NCBI RefSeq assembly: GCF_018129085.1
Contig: NZ_JAAGBB010000003.1
Coordinates: 62,001 to 126,000, forward strand
Direction of reading: 5' to 3'
Source: Plastoroseomonas hellenica
Lineage (GTDB): Bacteria; Pseudomonadota; Alphaproteobacteria; Acetobacterales; Acetobacteraceae
Length of the DNA: 64,000 nt
Part shown: in pieces, positions 9,774 to 19,035 of the stretch
How the letters are laid out: each line of letters opens with the position of its first letter
Position numbering within the stretch: position 1 is the first letter of the stretch
Position numbers and translations under genes: made by a program
Notes under the pieces: model-generated
The model's database searches: none
The model's input: the letters and a program-made list of their open reading frames with translations, nothing else
What the model was told of the DNA's origin: nothing

Positions 9774-9791
9774 GCCGGCGCTGTCGCCGGC
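9774..9791. terminator. Hairpin between the luciferase-like gene and the small gene
   Basis: A 7-bp perfect stem (GCCGGCG / CGCCGGC) with loop CTGT sits in the 79-base gap. It lacks a T tract, so partial termination or mRNA protection is the most that can be said. Confidence 0.35.
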
Positions 9792-9837
9792 AGGGAAAGC
9801 CTATCAGACGTGGGGGCGAGACGCAGCCGCCGCGGCA

Positions 9838-10860
9838 TCATCTTCCCGCCCCGAGCCCCGCGGCCTCCGCCAGCAGCGCATAGCTCCGCGCCCGCGCCTC
9901 CGGGTCGTGGCAAGGGCTGAGCACCGCCACCTCGCCCACGCCCATTTCCGCCGCCAGTGCCGTGAGCCGCGCCAGCACCTGCTCCGGCGTGCCGACGATG
10001 GCGCGGCCCCGGCCGCGCTCGAGATGCGCCCGCTCCGCCTCGCTCAACGGATAGGCCTCCGCCTCCTCCACGCTCGGCAGCGGTGGGTAGCGGCCACGGT
10101 CGCGATGCAGCCGCCAGATCTCGCGCGATCGATAGAGGCGCCAGGCCTCGGTTTCGGTCGGCGCCGTCAGCGCGAAGACCGCGATCGCGCCCTGCGGTGC
10201 CGGCAGCCGCCCGGCCTCGGCTTTGAAGCTCCGGCGATAGGCCTCCATCGCCTCGGCGCAGCCGGCGCCGTCGGTGATGAAATGCGCGAAGCAATAGGGC
10301 AGGCCGAAATAGCCGGCGAGCTGCGCCCCGTAGTCGCTGCTGCCGAGGATCCAGACCTCCGGGCGCGTCGGCACCTCCGGGTTGGCCCGGATCATCGCGA
10401 AGGGATGGTCGACCGGCAGCCCCTCCCCGGTCCAGCCCAGCAGCTCCTGGACCTGGGCGGGGAAGCGGTCCTCCACCTGGCGCGCCGCCAGCGGGTTGAG
10501 TGCGACGGCCGTGCGTCCGTCCGAGCCCGGCGCCCGCCCGACGCCGAGGTCTATGCGGCCGGGTGCGATCGCTTCCAGCGCGCGGAACTGCTCGGCGACC
10601 TTCAGCGCGGAATAATGCGGCAGCATGATCCCGGCGGAACCGACGCGGATGCGCCGCGTCGTCGCGGCGATGGCGGCGATCAGGATTTCCGGCGCGCTGC
10701 CGGCGTGGGACTGGCTGTTATGGTGCTCCGCCAGCCAGTACCGCGCATAGCCCCAGTCATCCGCCCGGCGCGCGAGTGCCAGGGTTTCGGCAACCGCGTC
10801 GCCGGCCCCGCGGCCGGAGGCGATGGTCGATTGGTCGAGGATGGAGAGGCTGATCGGCAT
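9838..10860 (-). CDS. LLM class (luciferase-like) flavin-dependent oxidoreductase
   Basis: A 340-residue single-domain TIM-barrel protein of the bacterial-luciferase superfamily. Typical landmarks are the N-terminal SILDQSTIASG, RYWLAEHHN (the WxAEHH motif of this subgroup), IRVGSAGIMLPHYSALKVAEQF, and GRIDLGVGRAPGSDG. These proteins use reduced FMN from a partner reductase to monooxygenate a small molecule, or act as reductases; the substrate is not deducible. The ATG at 10860 has only a weak ribosome site. A REP-like repeat lies just upstream. Confidence 0.88.
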   Translation of the reverse strand: MPISLSILDQSTIASGRGAGDAVAETLALARRADDWGYARYWLAEHHNSQSHAGSAPEILIAAIAATTRRIRVGSAGIMLPHYSALKVAEQFRALEAIAPGRIDLGVGRAPGSDGRTAVALNPLAARQVEDRFPAQVQELLGWTGEGLPVDHPFAMIRANPEVPTRPEVWILGSSDYGAQLAGYFGLPYCFAHFITDGAGCAEAMEAYRRSFKAEAGRLPAPQGAIAVFALTAPTETEAWRLYRSREIWRLHRDRGRYPPLPSVEEAEAYPLSEAERAHLERGRGRAIVGTPEQVLARLTALAAEMGVGEVAVLSPCHDPEARARSYALLAEAAGLGAGR

Positions 10861-10944
10861 CCGCGCAGGATGCGGAAGGTCGGCCAGGGGCGCAATGTAT
10901 CAGCGGCCTCAGCGCCGGCGCGGCTCGCCCCGCAGAGACAGGCG

Positions 10945-10993
10945 GCGGCCTGCGGCCGCGGGGCGTCACGCCGGAGGCGTGCTATCGCACGAC
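10945..10993. repeat. REP-like palindromic element, copy A
   Basis: Two adjoining palindromic units: a GCGGCC-TGC-GGCCGC hairpin (10945-10959) and a core beginning GGCGTCACGCC then GGAGGCGTGC, loop TATC, GCAC. The same core recurs at 25807-25845 and twice at 62438-62530. It lies between the start of the luciferase-like gene and the stop of the malonyl-CoA decarboxylase gene. Confidence 0.75.
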
Positions 10994-11007
10994 ACCCGTT
11001 CGGGCGC

Positions 11008-12447
11008 TCAGCCCTTGGCCAGCTTCCTGACCGCGCTCGCTACCGGGCGCTTGCCCTCGCCGACGTAGCCCTCGTGGTATTCCTCGATGCGGGCGGGGTC
11101 GTAAAGGTAGTTCACCATCAGCCCGCAGCTCTCCTGCAGCCCCTTCTCGCTGACGTCGCCGCGCCAGTTGATGCGCTCAATGCGGGCACCGTTCGAGAGG
11201 TGGAAATGCGCCACCGGATCGCGCGCCCGCCCGGTCCGGCCCTTCGCTTCCTCGAACGCCAGGTAGCGTGCGGTCAGCCGGATCAGGATCGGCTCCAGAG
11301 CCTTGGCCAGCGCCTCGTCGCGCAGCCAGAAGCGGCGCGCCAGCACCCGGCGCAGCACCTCCAGCGGTGCCTCGGCGCGCAGCTCCGCCGGTGCCGCGTC
11401 CGGGGCAGCGATCGCCGCCGGCATCGGGCAGGCGGCGGCCAGCAGCTTCGCCTCCTCCTCGGTCACCAGCCCCATCTCGCCCGCGGCCATCTGCTGGTCG
11501 AGCCAGCGGCGGAAACCCGGGATCGGGGAGAGCGTCGCGAAGCACTTCAGGTTGCGGAACTCGTCCGACAGCAGCGACACCACGCGCTTGATCAGGAAGT
11601 TGCCGAAGGAGATTCCATCGAGGCCGCGCTGGCAGTTGTTGATCGAATAGAAGATCGCCGTGTCGGCTTCGCGCGGGTTCAGCACCGGCGCCTTCTCGTC
11701 GAGCAGCGCCTGCACGCTTTGCGCCATGCCCTTCACCAGCGCGACCTCGACGAAGATCAGCGGCTCCTCCGGCATGCGCGGATGGAAGAAGGCATAGCAT
11801 CGGCGGTCGGAATCGAGCCGGTTCTTCAGGTCGCGCCAGGTGCGGATGCGGTGCACCGCCTCATAGCCGACCAGTTTCTCGAGCAGCGCCGCCGGACTGT
11901 GCCAATCGATCCGCCGGAGCTCCAGGAAGCCGACATCGAACCAGGCGGCGAGCTGGCCGCGCAGGTCGCCGTCCAGCGCGGTCAGCATCGCGTCGCCATC
12001 CATGCGCCGCATCAGCTCGGCGCGCAGGTCGACCAGGAACTTCATCCCGTCGGGGATGGTGGTGAACTGGGTCAGCAGCTTGAGGCGCGGCGGCTCCAGC
12101 ACGCGGCGCAGCTTCGCCTTGGCGGCGGCACGCTCGGCGGTGTTGGTCGCGGCGGTGACGCGGGCCATGGCGCGGGTCACCGCCGCGGCATCGGAATCGA
12201 GGTTGGCCAGCGCCCGCAGGAATTCGTCCCGGCCGGAATGATCGGCCGCCAAATAGGCTTCCGCGAGCTTCGCCGCCCGGTTGCGGGCCGAGACCTCGCC
12301 GCCGCGGGCTTCGAGGCAGGTGCGGAGCTGCTCGGCGAAGCCCTCCCCGGCGCCGCCCGATACGCTTGCCGCCATGTCGCGCCATAGGGTGGTCACCCGA
12401 CGCAGTGCCCGGTCGAAAAGGCCAGGCTGGATAGCGAGATCAGACAT
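11008..12447 (-). CDS. Malonyl-CoA decarboxylase
   Basis: A 479-residue protein that decarboxylates malonyl-CoA to acetyl-CoA. It has the helical N-terminal domain (about 1-150) and a GNAT-like catalytic domain (about 160-440). Conserved runs include GYEAVHRIRTWRDLKNRL, YSINNCQRGLDGISFGNFLI and DPVAHFHLSNGARIERINW, the last holding the family's catalytic-region histidine; FATLSPIPGFRRWL is also characteristic. The ATG at 12447 has GGAG seven bases upstream and is preferred over one at 12462. In rhizobia the homologue MatA sits with malonyl-CoA synthetase and a malonate carrier, but here it is a lone gene, so use in malonate catabolism or removal of excess malonyl-CoA are both possible. Confidence 0.92.
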   Translation of the reverse strand: MSDLAIQPGLFDRALRRVTTLWRDMAASVSGGAGEGFAEQLRTCLEARGGEVSARNRAAKLAEAYLAADHSGRDEFLRALANLDSDAAAVTRAMARVTAATNTAERAAAKAKLRRVLEPPRLKLLTQFTTIPDGMKFLVDLRAELMRRMDGDAMLTALDGDLRGQLAAWFDVGFLELRRIDWHSPAALLEKLVGYEAVHRIRTWRDLKNRLDSDRRCYAFFHPRMPEEPLIFVEVALVKGMAQSVQALLDEKAPVLNPREADTAIFYSINNCQRGLDGISFGNFLIKRVVSLLSDEFRNLKCFATLSPIPGFRRWLDQQMAAGEMGLVTEEEAKLLAAACPMPAAIAAPDAAPAELRAEAPLEVLRRVLARRFWLRDEALAKALEPILIRLTARYLAFEEAKGRTGRARDPVAHFHLSNGARIERINWRGDVSEKGLQESCGLMVNYLYDPARIEEYHEGYVGEGKRPVASAVRKLAKG

Positions 12448-12572
12448 CGACGGCTCCAACACGACAGATGTGAAATCTAGCGTAACCCTGCGTGAGATGC
12501 ATCCCTGAAGCCTGTCACCTTGCCGCGTGACGGGCGGTGCTGGCGGAGGCTAAAATCTTCTCCAAACAGGCC

Positions 12573-13883
12573 ATGGAGGGAATGACGGTGCCACAGGAAC
12601 GCAGCCTGAGGGAGCTTTATGCCGAGGATGCGGAGCGCGCCGACGCCCTCGCCTTCGGCCGCCGGGGCGCGCTGAAGGGTGCCTCCCTTGCCGCCCTCGG
12701 GGCGGCGCTCGGCGCCGGCATTCCCTTTTCGCGGCACATGCCGGTCGGCTACCTGCCCGCCGCGCTGGCGCAGGGCGCGCCGGCGACGCTGCGCATGGAC
12801 GGCAAGGCGGCGCTGGTCATCCTCGGTGAGCGGCCGCTGGTCGCGGAAACGCCGGAGACCATGCTCGATGACGCCGTCACCCCGGTCGACAAGCTGTTCA
12901 TCCGCAACAACGGCCAGGTTCCGGAGGCCTTCGCGGGTGATCCGCGAAGCTGGAAGATCCGGATCGATGGCGAGGTGAACACGCCGCTCGAGATCACGCT
13001 CGGCGAGTTGGAGCAGCGCTTCCCACCCGTCACACTACAGTTGCAGATGGAATGCGGCGGCAATGGCCGGGGCCAGTTCCAGCCGCAGACCCGCGGCAAC
13101 CAATGGGGCAATGGCGCCATCTCCAACGCTGCCTGGACCGGCGTCCGGCTGCGGGACGTGCTCACGGCTGCCGGGCTGAAGCCCGGGGCCAGCCATACCG
13201 GGCATTTCGGTGCCGACCCGCATCTCTCGGGCGATCCGAACCGCGCCGCGATCAGCCGCGGCATGCCGATCGCGAAGGCGATGGAGGAGGACACGCTGAT
13301 CGCCCTTCGCCTGAACGGCCAGCCGATCCCGAACATCCATGGCGCGCCGGCGCGGCTGCTGGTGCCGGGTTGGCCCGGCAGCCTCAGCCAGAAATGGCTG
13401 ACCCGCATCCTCGTGCGGTCGACGCCGCATGACGGCGCCGGGATGGGCGGCACCTCCTACCGCGTGCCCGTGCGCCCGATCGTGCCGGGCAGCGAGAACA
13501 ACGGGCGCGACTTCGCCGACATGCAGTCGATGCCGGTGCGCTCCGTGCTGACCAGCCTCGCCCACGGCGCACGGCTGCCGGCCGGGACACGGGAGATCGA
13601 TCTGCGCGGCGCCGCCTGGGCCGGCGACGACACGGTCAGGGCAGTGGATGTCTCGCTCGATTTCGGCGCCACCTGGCGGCCGATGCAGGTCGCGGCACCG
13701 GCCAATCGCCATGCCTGGCAGCGCTGGACCGGCAAGGCGGCGCTGCCTTCGGATGGCTATTTCGAGGTCTGGTACCGCGCCACCGACGACAAGGGCCGCA
13801 TGCAGCCGCACCTGCCTGCGAACTGGAACCCGCAGGGCTATGGCGCCAACGCGATCAGCCGCGCCGCGATCCTGGTCGGATGA
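12573..13883 (+). CDS. Sulfite oxidase family molybdoprotein (SorA-like sulfite dehydrogenase)
   Basis: About 436 residues with a Tat signal after a long n-region (FGRRGALKGASLAALGAALG), then the molybdopterin domain and a C-terminal dimerisation domain. The molybdenum-coordinating cysteine is Cys161 in the run LQMECGGNGRGQ. Other family landmarks are PDKLFIRNN-like sequence (VDKLFIRNNG) and VPGWPGSLSQKWL. It should oxidise sulfite (or a related substrate) in the periplasm. The stop overlaps the start of a small c-type cytochrome gene by ATGA, the arrangement of the SorAB sulfite dehydrogenases. The start is uncertain: GTG at 12537 and ATG at 12582 are in frame, none with ideal ribosome-site spacing. 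Confidence 0.85.
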   Translation: MEGMTVPQERSLRELYAEDAERADALAFGRRGALKGASLAALGAALGAGIPFSRHMPVGYLPAALAQGAPATLRMDGKAALVILGERPLVAETPETMLDDAVTPVDKLFIRNNGQVPEAFAGDPRSWKIRIDGEVNTPLEITLGELEQRFPPVTLQLQMECGGNGRGQFQPQTRGNQWGNGAISNAAWTGVRLRDVLTAAGLKPGASHTGHFGADPHLSGDPNRAAISRGMPIAKAMEEDTLIALRLNGQPIPNIHGAPARLLVPGWPGSLSQKWLTRILVRSTPHDGAGMGGTSYRVPVRPIVPGSENNGRDFADMQSMPVRSVLTSLAHGARLPAGTREIDLRGAAWAGDDTVRAVDVSLDFGATWRPMQVAAPANRHAWQRWTGKAALPSDGYFEVWYRATDDKGRMQPHLPANWNPQGYGANAISRAAILVG

Positions 13884-14215
13884 GGTTGCTGCCATTGCTC
13901 GGCGCGCTGGCGATCCTCGGGGCCGCGCCCCTGGCCCGCGCCCAGGACAGCGAGCCGGAAACCGAGGATGTCCTGCCGCCCGGCGAAGGCCGCGAAGAGA
14001 CCTTCTACGGCTGCACCGCCTGTCACAACACGGCAGTCATCCGCCGCTCCCGACTGTCCCGGACGCAATGGGAGGGGCTGATGGACTGGATGACCGAAAA
14101 GCACGGCATGGCGCCGCTGGACGGCGAGCCGCGGCGGGTGATCGTCGATTACCTCACCCGCCATTTCGGCCCCGCTGCCCCGAACCCACGCGCCCGCAAT
14201 CCGTTCCTGAACTAG
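13880..14215 (+). CDS. Small c-type cytochrome, SorB-like electron acceptor
   Basis: A 111-residue protein with a cleavable signal peptide (MRLLPLLGALAILGAAPLARAQ) and one haem-binding motif CTACH (Cys45, Cys48, His49); a methionine in KHGMAPL could be the axial ligand. It is translationally coupled to the upstream sulfite-oxidase-like subunit (four-base overlap), so it most likely takes electrons from it and passes them to the respiratory chain, as SorB does. Length fits the SorB size class. Confidence 0.85.
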   Translation: MRLLPLLGALAILGAAPLARAQDSEPETEDVLPPGEGREETFYGCTACHNTAVIRRSRLSRTQWEGLMDWMTEKHGMAPLDGEPRRVIVDYLTRHFGPAAPNPRARNPFLN

Positions 14216-14243
14216 CTTCGAAAGACAGCCCGGCCATTGAACG

Positions 14244-15257
14244 TCACCGCGACAGCCGCGCCATCGTCTCCGGATAGGCGAAGATGCCCGGGCTGCCGCC
14301 GGTGTGGATCCAGACGACGGTGCCGCCGTCCCGGAAGCGGCCCTGCCGCGCCAGGCCGATCAGCCCGGCCATGCCCTTGCCGGCATAGACCGGATCGAGG
14401 GCCAGGCCCTCGCAGCGCGCGGCGAGGCGGATCGCCTCCTCGGTCGTGGCATCCGCGACGCCATAGGCCGGCCCACTCCAGCCCGCGGCGACCTCCACCC
14501 GGTCATCCTCCCAGCGCCCCGCGACGCCGAGCAGCGCCGCCGCCTCCCGGCCGACGCGGCAGACATCGGCCCTGACGCGCGCGGGCTGCGCGTCCACATC
14601 GACGCCGATCACCCGTGCCGGATGGCCGAGCGCCAGCAGGCCGGCCAGCAACCCCGCCTGCGTGCCCGCGCTGCCGCTGCCATGGACGATCCAGGCGACC
14701 TCGGGGCAGTCGCGGATGATTTCCTCGGCCGCCACCACGTAGCCCATGGCGCCCAGCGCGTCGGAGGCGCCATAGGGCACCAGGTAGACGCGGCGGCCCT
14801 CGGCCCGCAGGTCGTCGGCGATGCCGTGCAGCCGGGCGTTCCGGTCCTCGTCCCAGGGGATGTTGTGGATGACCGCGCCATAGAGGCGGTCCAGCAGGAT
14901 GTTGCCGGTTTCCTCATAGCCCGGCTCGGTCGCGCTCAGGCGGCCGCGCATGATGCCGAGATGGCATGCAATGCCGAGCTTCGCGCAGGCGGCGGCCACC
15001 TGGCGCGCGGTGTTCGACTGCACGACGCCGCCGCAGACCACGCAATCGGCGCCCGCTGCCTGCGCCGCGGCCAGGTCGAATTCCAGCTTGCGGATCTTAT
15101 TGCCCCCGAGCCCGAGGCCGGTGCAGTCATCCCGCTTCACCCGGAGGGACGCCAGGCCCAGCAATGCGCCGAGCCTGGGTGCCGCCTCCATCGGCGTCGG
15201 GAGATGGGCCAGAAGCAGGCGCGGCAAATCCCGGAGGGCGGCGAGCGCATCGGTCAT
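14244..15257 (-). CDS. D-cysteine desulfhydrase / ACC deaminase family PLP enzyme
   Basis: A 337-residue fold-type II pyridoxal-phosphate enzyme. The PLP lysine is Lys54 in GLGGNKIRKLEF, followed by the Gly/Ser phosphate region CGGVVQSNTARQVAAA. Later motifs HGSGSAGTQAGLLAG and WIHTGGSPGIFAY fit the D-cysteine desulfhydrase/ACC deaminase family; D-cysteine to pyruvate, sulfide and ammonia is the more common bacterial activity, but sequence alone does not exclude D-serine or ACC. It converges with the sulfite dehydrogenase operon, 28 bases apart. An upstream start at 15290 would add eleven residues. Confidence 0.82.
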   Translation of the reverse strand: MTDALAALRDLPRLLLAHLPTPMEAAPRLGALLGLASLRVKRDDCTGLGLGGNKIRKLEFDLAAAQAAGADCVVCGGVVQSNTARQVAAACAKLGIACHLGIMRGRLSATEPGYEETGNILLDRLYGAVIHNIPWDEDRNARLHGIADDLRAEGRRVYLVPYGASDALGAMGYVVAAEEIIRDCPEVAWIVHGSGSAGTQAGLLAGLLALGHPARVIGVDVDAQPARVRADVCRVGREAAALLGVAGRWEDDRVEVAAGWSGPAYGVADATTEEAIRLAARCEGLALDPVYAGKGMAGLIGLARQGRFRDGGTVVWIHTGGSPGIFAYPETMARLSR

Positions 15258-15317
15258 GCCGGCAGGTTGGACGCCCCCCTGCCCGCGCACAACATCGTAC
15301 CGGTCAGCCGCGGCGGT

Positions 15318-16328
15318 TCAGGGACCCGAGAGGTAGGTGCCCAGGATCACGCGGTCCTTGCCCGCGCGCTTCGCCTCGTACATCCGGTTGTCGGCGACCC
15401 GGATCGCATCGGAGACAGTCTCGGGAGGCGAGAGGAAGACGGTGCTGCCGATCGAAGCCGTGACCGGCCAGCCGCATGCCCCGAGCCCGTCCCGGATCGC
15501 GGCGCAGAGGCGCTCGCCGATCCGCTGCGCCTCCTCGGCATCGGACGCGGCGAGCAGCACGGCGAATTCGTCCCCGCCCAGCCGCCCGACGACATCCTCC
15601 CGGCGGACCTCCTCGTTCAGGATGGAGGCGACGCCCCGCAGCACCGCGTCGCCGGCCTGATGGCCGTGCCGGTCATTGATCGCCTTGAAGCCGTCGAGAT
15701 CCGCGTAGAGCAGCGTCAGCGGCTGCCGGTCGCGGCACATACGGGCGATCGCCTTGTCGAGGGCGTCGAGGAAGGCGGCGCGGCTGGCGAGCCCGGTCAG
15801 GGCGTCGGTCATGGCCAGGTCGTGGATCGCCTGGATCCGGCGCCGCAGCTCCAGCGCCGTCATCACCGCGCGCGCCAGGGTGCCGAGCGCCTCCCGCTGC
15901 GCGGGCGTGATGTCCCGCGGCGCCCGGTCGATGACGCAGAGGGTGCCGAGCGCGTGGCCTTCCGGGCTGACCAGCGGCGCCCCGGCATAGAAGCGGATAT
16001 GCGGCGCGCCCGTGACCAGCGGATTATCCAGGAAGCGCGGGTCGAGCTGGGCATCCGGCACCACCAGCATCTCCTGGGGCCGCAGGATCGCGTGCGCGCA
16101 GAAGGCGAGGTCGCGGCCGGTCTGCCCGACCTCCATGCCGACCTGCGCCTTGAACCATTGGCGGTCCGCGTCGAGGAGGGAGACCAGCGCGATCGGGCTG
16201 CCGGTGATCTGGGCCGCCAGCCGGGTCAGCTCGTCGAAAGCGGCTTCGCTGGCGGTGTCCAGGACCTCGTAGGAGCGCAGCACCCGCAGGCGTTCGGCCT
16301 CGGAGATCGGTATGACGGCGGCGGGCAA
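15318..16328 (-). CDS. GAF-GGDEF protein, probable diguanylate cyclase
   Basis: A 336-residue cytoplasmic protein with a GAF sensor domain (about 25-160) and a GGDEF domain (about 175-330). The active-site loop is intact (RLGGDEFAVLL) and an inhibitory RxxD site (RRED) lies five residues before it, so it probably makes cyclic di-GMP with product feedback inhibition. No EAL or HD-GYP domain is present and there is no transmembrane segment. The only usable start is TTG at 16328, supported by an AAGGGA ribosome site nine bases upstream. It stands alone. Confidence 0.88.
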   Translation of the reverse strand: MPAAVIPISEAERLRVLRSYEVLDTASEAAFDELTRLAAQITGSPIALVSLLDADRQWFKAQVGMEVGQTGRDLAFCAHAILRPQEMLVVPDAQLDPRFLDNPLVTGAPHIRFYAGAPLVSPEGHALGTLCVIDRAPRDITPAQREALGTLARAVMTALELRRRIQAIHDLAMTDALTGLASRAAFLDALDKAIARMCRDRQPLTLLYADLDGFKAINDRHGHQAGDAVLRGVASILNEEVRREDVVGRLGGDEFAVLLAASDAEEAQRIGERLCAAIRDGLGACGWPVTASIGSTVFLSPPETVSDAIRVADNRMYEAKRAGKDRVILGTYLSGP

Positions 16329-16435
16329 CGCGATACGTCCCTTGGATTGCGGCTGCCGCCATCATGGCCCAGCGTCGATGTCCAAACCATGAACGGCTTG
16401 GGCGAGCCGTTATGGCCAGGCGAAGCCGGGCCGCG

Positions 16436-17872
16436 TCAATCAACCTTTTGCTGAACGATCCCTGCCGCCTGAAGTGCGGCGGGAAGTGCGGCGATGACGT
16501 CCTCCGGAATCAGGCCGGGCCCGATCCGCCGTGCCGCCTCCCCCTGCGCCCAGGCGCCGGCGCAGGCGGCCTCGAAGGGCGCCATCCCGCGCGCGATCAG
16601 CGCCGCGATGGTGCCGGCCAGCACATCGCCGCTGCCGCCGGTCGCGAGGCTCGGTGGTGCGTTCTCGTTGATCGCGGCGCGGCCATCCGGCGCGGCGATG
16701 ACGGTATCGGCCCCTTTCAGCAGCACCACGCCCCCGATCCGCGCCGCCGCGGCGCGGCACGCGGCCAATCGATCCAGGGGGTCCCCGAACATGTAGGCGA
16801 ATTCCCGGGCATGGGGCGTGAGGACCGTGGCCCCCACGAGCGCCTCCGGCGCGCCGACACAGGCGGTGAGCAGCGCCGCATCCGCGACCAACACCCGGCC
16901 GGCCGCGATCACGCTGCGCCCCAGCGCCTGGGTCGCGGCATCCGGGGCGAGGCCCGGCCCGACCACCCAGACCGAGCGCCGCGCATCCGCCAGCAGCGTG
17001 GCCGCCGCTTCCTCCGTCACCATCGCGCCCGGCTCGCCGCCGCGCAGGATCGCCGCCGTCGCCGCATCGGGCGCCATCAGGCTGACGAGCCCCGCCCCGG
17101 CCCGCCGTGCCGCCCCCGCCGCGAGCCGGGCCGCCCCGGTCATCGTGGCACCGGCCGCCACCGTCACGTGCCCGCGCCGGTATTTGTGGTCCTCCACCCG
17201 CGCCGCCGGCAGGTGCCAGAGCCCCGGCGCATTGGCGAAGCAGCGCGGTGCGATCGCGTCCAGCACCGCCGCCGGCAGGCCGATATCGGCGCAGATCACC
17301 TCCCCGCAGAGGCTCCGCCCCGGCAGCAGCAAATGCCCGGGCTTGCGGCGGAAGAAGGTCACGGTCAGCGCCGCCTGCGGCGCGAAGCCGCGTACCTGGC
17401 CGGTCGCGCCGTCGATGCCGGAGGGCACGTCGACTGCCAGCAGCGGCGCCCGCACGGCATGCAACACCGCGGCCGCCACGCCATCGACGTCGCGCACGAG
17501 GCCGGCGCCGAAGACCGCGTCGATCACCAGCCCGGCCCGCGCGGCGCGCGCGGGGTCGAAGGGCACGCGCGGCCCGCGCCAGCGCGCCGCCGCCACCGCC
17601 GCATCGCTGCCCGCAGGCGGCACGCCGAGGGGCGCCACCGCCACATCCCAGCCCGCCTGTTCCAGGAGCCGCGCCGCGACATAACCGTCGCCACCATTGT
17701 TGCCCGGTCCCGCCAGCACCAGGGTCGGTGCCGGCCGGAAGCGTCGCATCGCGGCGCGCGCCACGGCGCGCCCCGCCGCTTCCATCAATGTGATCCCGGC
17801 AACACCGCGCGCGATCGCGGCCGCATCGGCGGCGCCCATCTCGGTGGGAGTCAGGAGCGCGAGCCTCATCAT
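16436..17872 (-). CDS. nnr: Bifunctional NAD(P)H-hydrate epimerase/dehydratase
   Basis: A 478-residue two-domain repair enzyme. The N-terminal epimerase domain (about 1-215) shows VLAGPGNNGGDGYVAARLL and AVDVPSGIDG; the C-terminal ADP-dependent dehydratase domain (about 225-478) shows HVTVAAGATMTGAARLAA, VLTPHAREFAYMFG and NENAPPSLATGGSGDVLAGT. Together they convert damaged hydrated NAD(P)H back to the normal cofactor in the cytoplasm. Two adjacent ATGs (17872 and 17869) are possible starts. It is divergent from the ParA-like gene, whose start is 65 bases away. Confidence 0.93.
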   Translation of the reverse strand: MMRLALLTPTEMGAADAAAIARGVAGITLMEAAGRAVARAAMRRFRPAPTLVLAGPGNNGGDGYVAARLLEQAGWDVAVAPLGVPPAGSDAAVAAARWRGPRVPFDPARAARAGLVIDAVFGAGLVRDVDGVAAAVLHAVRAPLLAVDVPSGIDGATGQVRGFAPQAALTVTFFRRKPGHLLLPGRSLCGEVICADIGLPAAVLDAIAPRCFANAPGLWHLPAARVEDHKYRRGHVTVAAGATMTGAARLAAGAARRAGAGLVSLMAPDAATAAILRGGEPGAMVTEEAAATLLADARRSVWVVGPGLAPDAATQALGRSVIAAGRVLVADAALLTACVGAPEALVGATVLTPHAREFAYMFGDPLDRLAACRAAAARIGGVVLLKGADTVIAAPDGRAAINENAPPSLATGGSGDVLAGTIAALIARGMAPFEAACAGAWAQGEAARRIGPGLIPEDVIAALPAALQAAGIVQQKVD

Positions 17873-17937
17873 CGCGGGGAAGTTTCGCCGCTTCGCGCCA
17901 TGGCTGCTAGCCTCTCGTCGAATCGACGGAGAGGCGC

Positions 17938-18573
17938 ATGGCCTTCATCCTCGCGGTGGCGCAGCGCAAGGGCGGCGCCGGGAAGTCGACGCTGGCCGCC
18001 AACCTCGCCGCGGCGCTCGCCGGCGATGGTGGCAAGGTCGCGCTGATCGACACCGACCCGCAGCAGACCCTGACCCATTGGCACCGGGAACGCGCGAAGC
18101 AGGGCGCCCGCGCCGCGCCGATGGCCTTCGAATCGCCCTCCGGCTGGCGTCTCACCGGCGTCGTTGAGCGGCTGCGCCGCACGCCGGGCTTCGTCATCCT
18201 GGACACGCCGCCGCACAATGAGGCCGATGCCAAGCTCGCGATCCGCGCGGCCGATCTCGTGCTGGTGCCGCTGCAGCCCTCGCGCGCCGATCTCTGGGCG
18301 ATGGATGGCACGCTTGGGCTTGCGGTCGCCGAGCGGCGGCCCTATCGCCTCGTGCTCAACCGCCTGCCCGCCTCGGGCAAGCTGCGCGAGGCGGTGATGG
18401 CGGAGCTCACGGCACGGAAGCTGCCGGTGATGGAACAGAGCCTCGGCAACCGCAGCGCCTTCGGCGATGCGCTCGGCCGTGGCCTCGGGGTGACCGAGGC
18501 TGCGCCCAAGGGCCTCGCCGCCGCCGAGATCCGGGCGCTGGCCGAGGCCGTGGCTGCTTTGTCGAGGACCTGA
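17938..18573 (+). CDS. ParA/MinD-family ATPase (orphan ParA)
   Basis: A 211-residue P-loop ATPase with the deviant Walker A motif KGGAGKST (residues 11-18), Walker A' DTDPQQT and Walker B-like VILDTPPH. It is the minimal ParA type with no N-terminal DNA-binding domain and no adjacent parB or centromere-like repeats. The start has GGAGAGG upstream. It heads an apparent operon: the next gene starts at the base after its stop, and two acetyltransferase genes follow with four-base overlaps. Such orphans can position proteins or protein complexes on the nucleoid; the cargo is not known. Confidence 0.85.
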   Translation: MAFILAVAQRKGGAGKSTLAANLAAALAGDGGKVALIDTDPQQTLTHWHRERAKQGARAAPMAFESPSGWRLTGVVERLRRTPGFVILDTPPHNEADAKLAIRAADLVLVPLQPSRADLWAMDGTLGLAVAERRPYRLVLNRLPASGKLREAVMAELTARKLPVMEQSLGNRSAFGDALGRGLGVTEAAPKGLAAAEIRALAEAVAALSRT

Positions 18574-19035
18574 ATGGGCAAGCTGATCTATGCCGCACAT
18601 CTGCTGGGCGCGGTTCTCTGGGTAGGCGGCATGGCCTTCGCCCTGCTGGCGCTGCGCCCGGCCGCGCATGCCGTGCTCGAAGGCCCGCAGCGGCTGGCGC
18701 TGATGGAGCAGGTGTTCCGCCGCTTCTTCCTGATCGTCTGGCACGCCATGCCGATCGTGCTGCTCTCCGGCTGGGCGATCCTGTTCGGCTGGTATGGCGG
18801 CTTCGCGGGCGCCGGCTGGCATGTGCACCTGATGAACCTGACCGGGATCGTCATGGCGGCGATCTATCTGGCGATCACCCTCGGCCCCTGGAAGCGCATG
18901 CGCCGGGCGCTCGCTGGCGGGGACCGTCCGGCGGCGGCTGCTGCGATGGACGCGATCCGCAAGCTGGTGGCGATCAACCTGGTGCTCGGCCTCGCGACCA
19001 TCGCCATCGCCGCCTGGGGGCGGTTCCCGGGATGA
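18574..19035 (+). CDS. CopD-like integral membrane protein
   Basis: A 153-residue protein with four predicted membrane helices. The first helix carries HLLGAVLWVGGMAF, resembling the CopD/HemJ superfamily, and the second histidine-containing helix has FFLIVWHAMPIVLLSGW; the conserved histidines could bind haem or copper. It begins at the base after the ParA-like stop and its end overlaps the next gene by ATGA, so it is co-translated in the operon. Function in the cell is not certain; a copper or haem-linked membrane role is the best guess. Confidence 0.7.
   Translation: MGKLIYAAHLLGAVLWVGGMAFALLALRPAAHAVLEGPQRLALMEQVFRRFFLIVWHAMPIVLLSGWAILFGWYGGFAGAGWHVHLMNLTGIVMAAIYLAITLGPWKRMRRALAGGDRPAAAAAMDAIRKLVAINLVLGLATIAIAAWGRFPG

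Noticed and set aside
9517-12387. A 956-codon open frame on the plus strand
   Set aside because: It is antisense to the luciferase-like and malonyl-CoA decarboxylase genes and spans the REP-like repeat; no domain or ribosome site.
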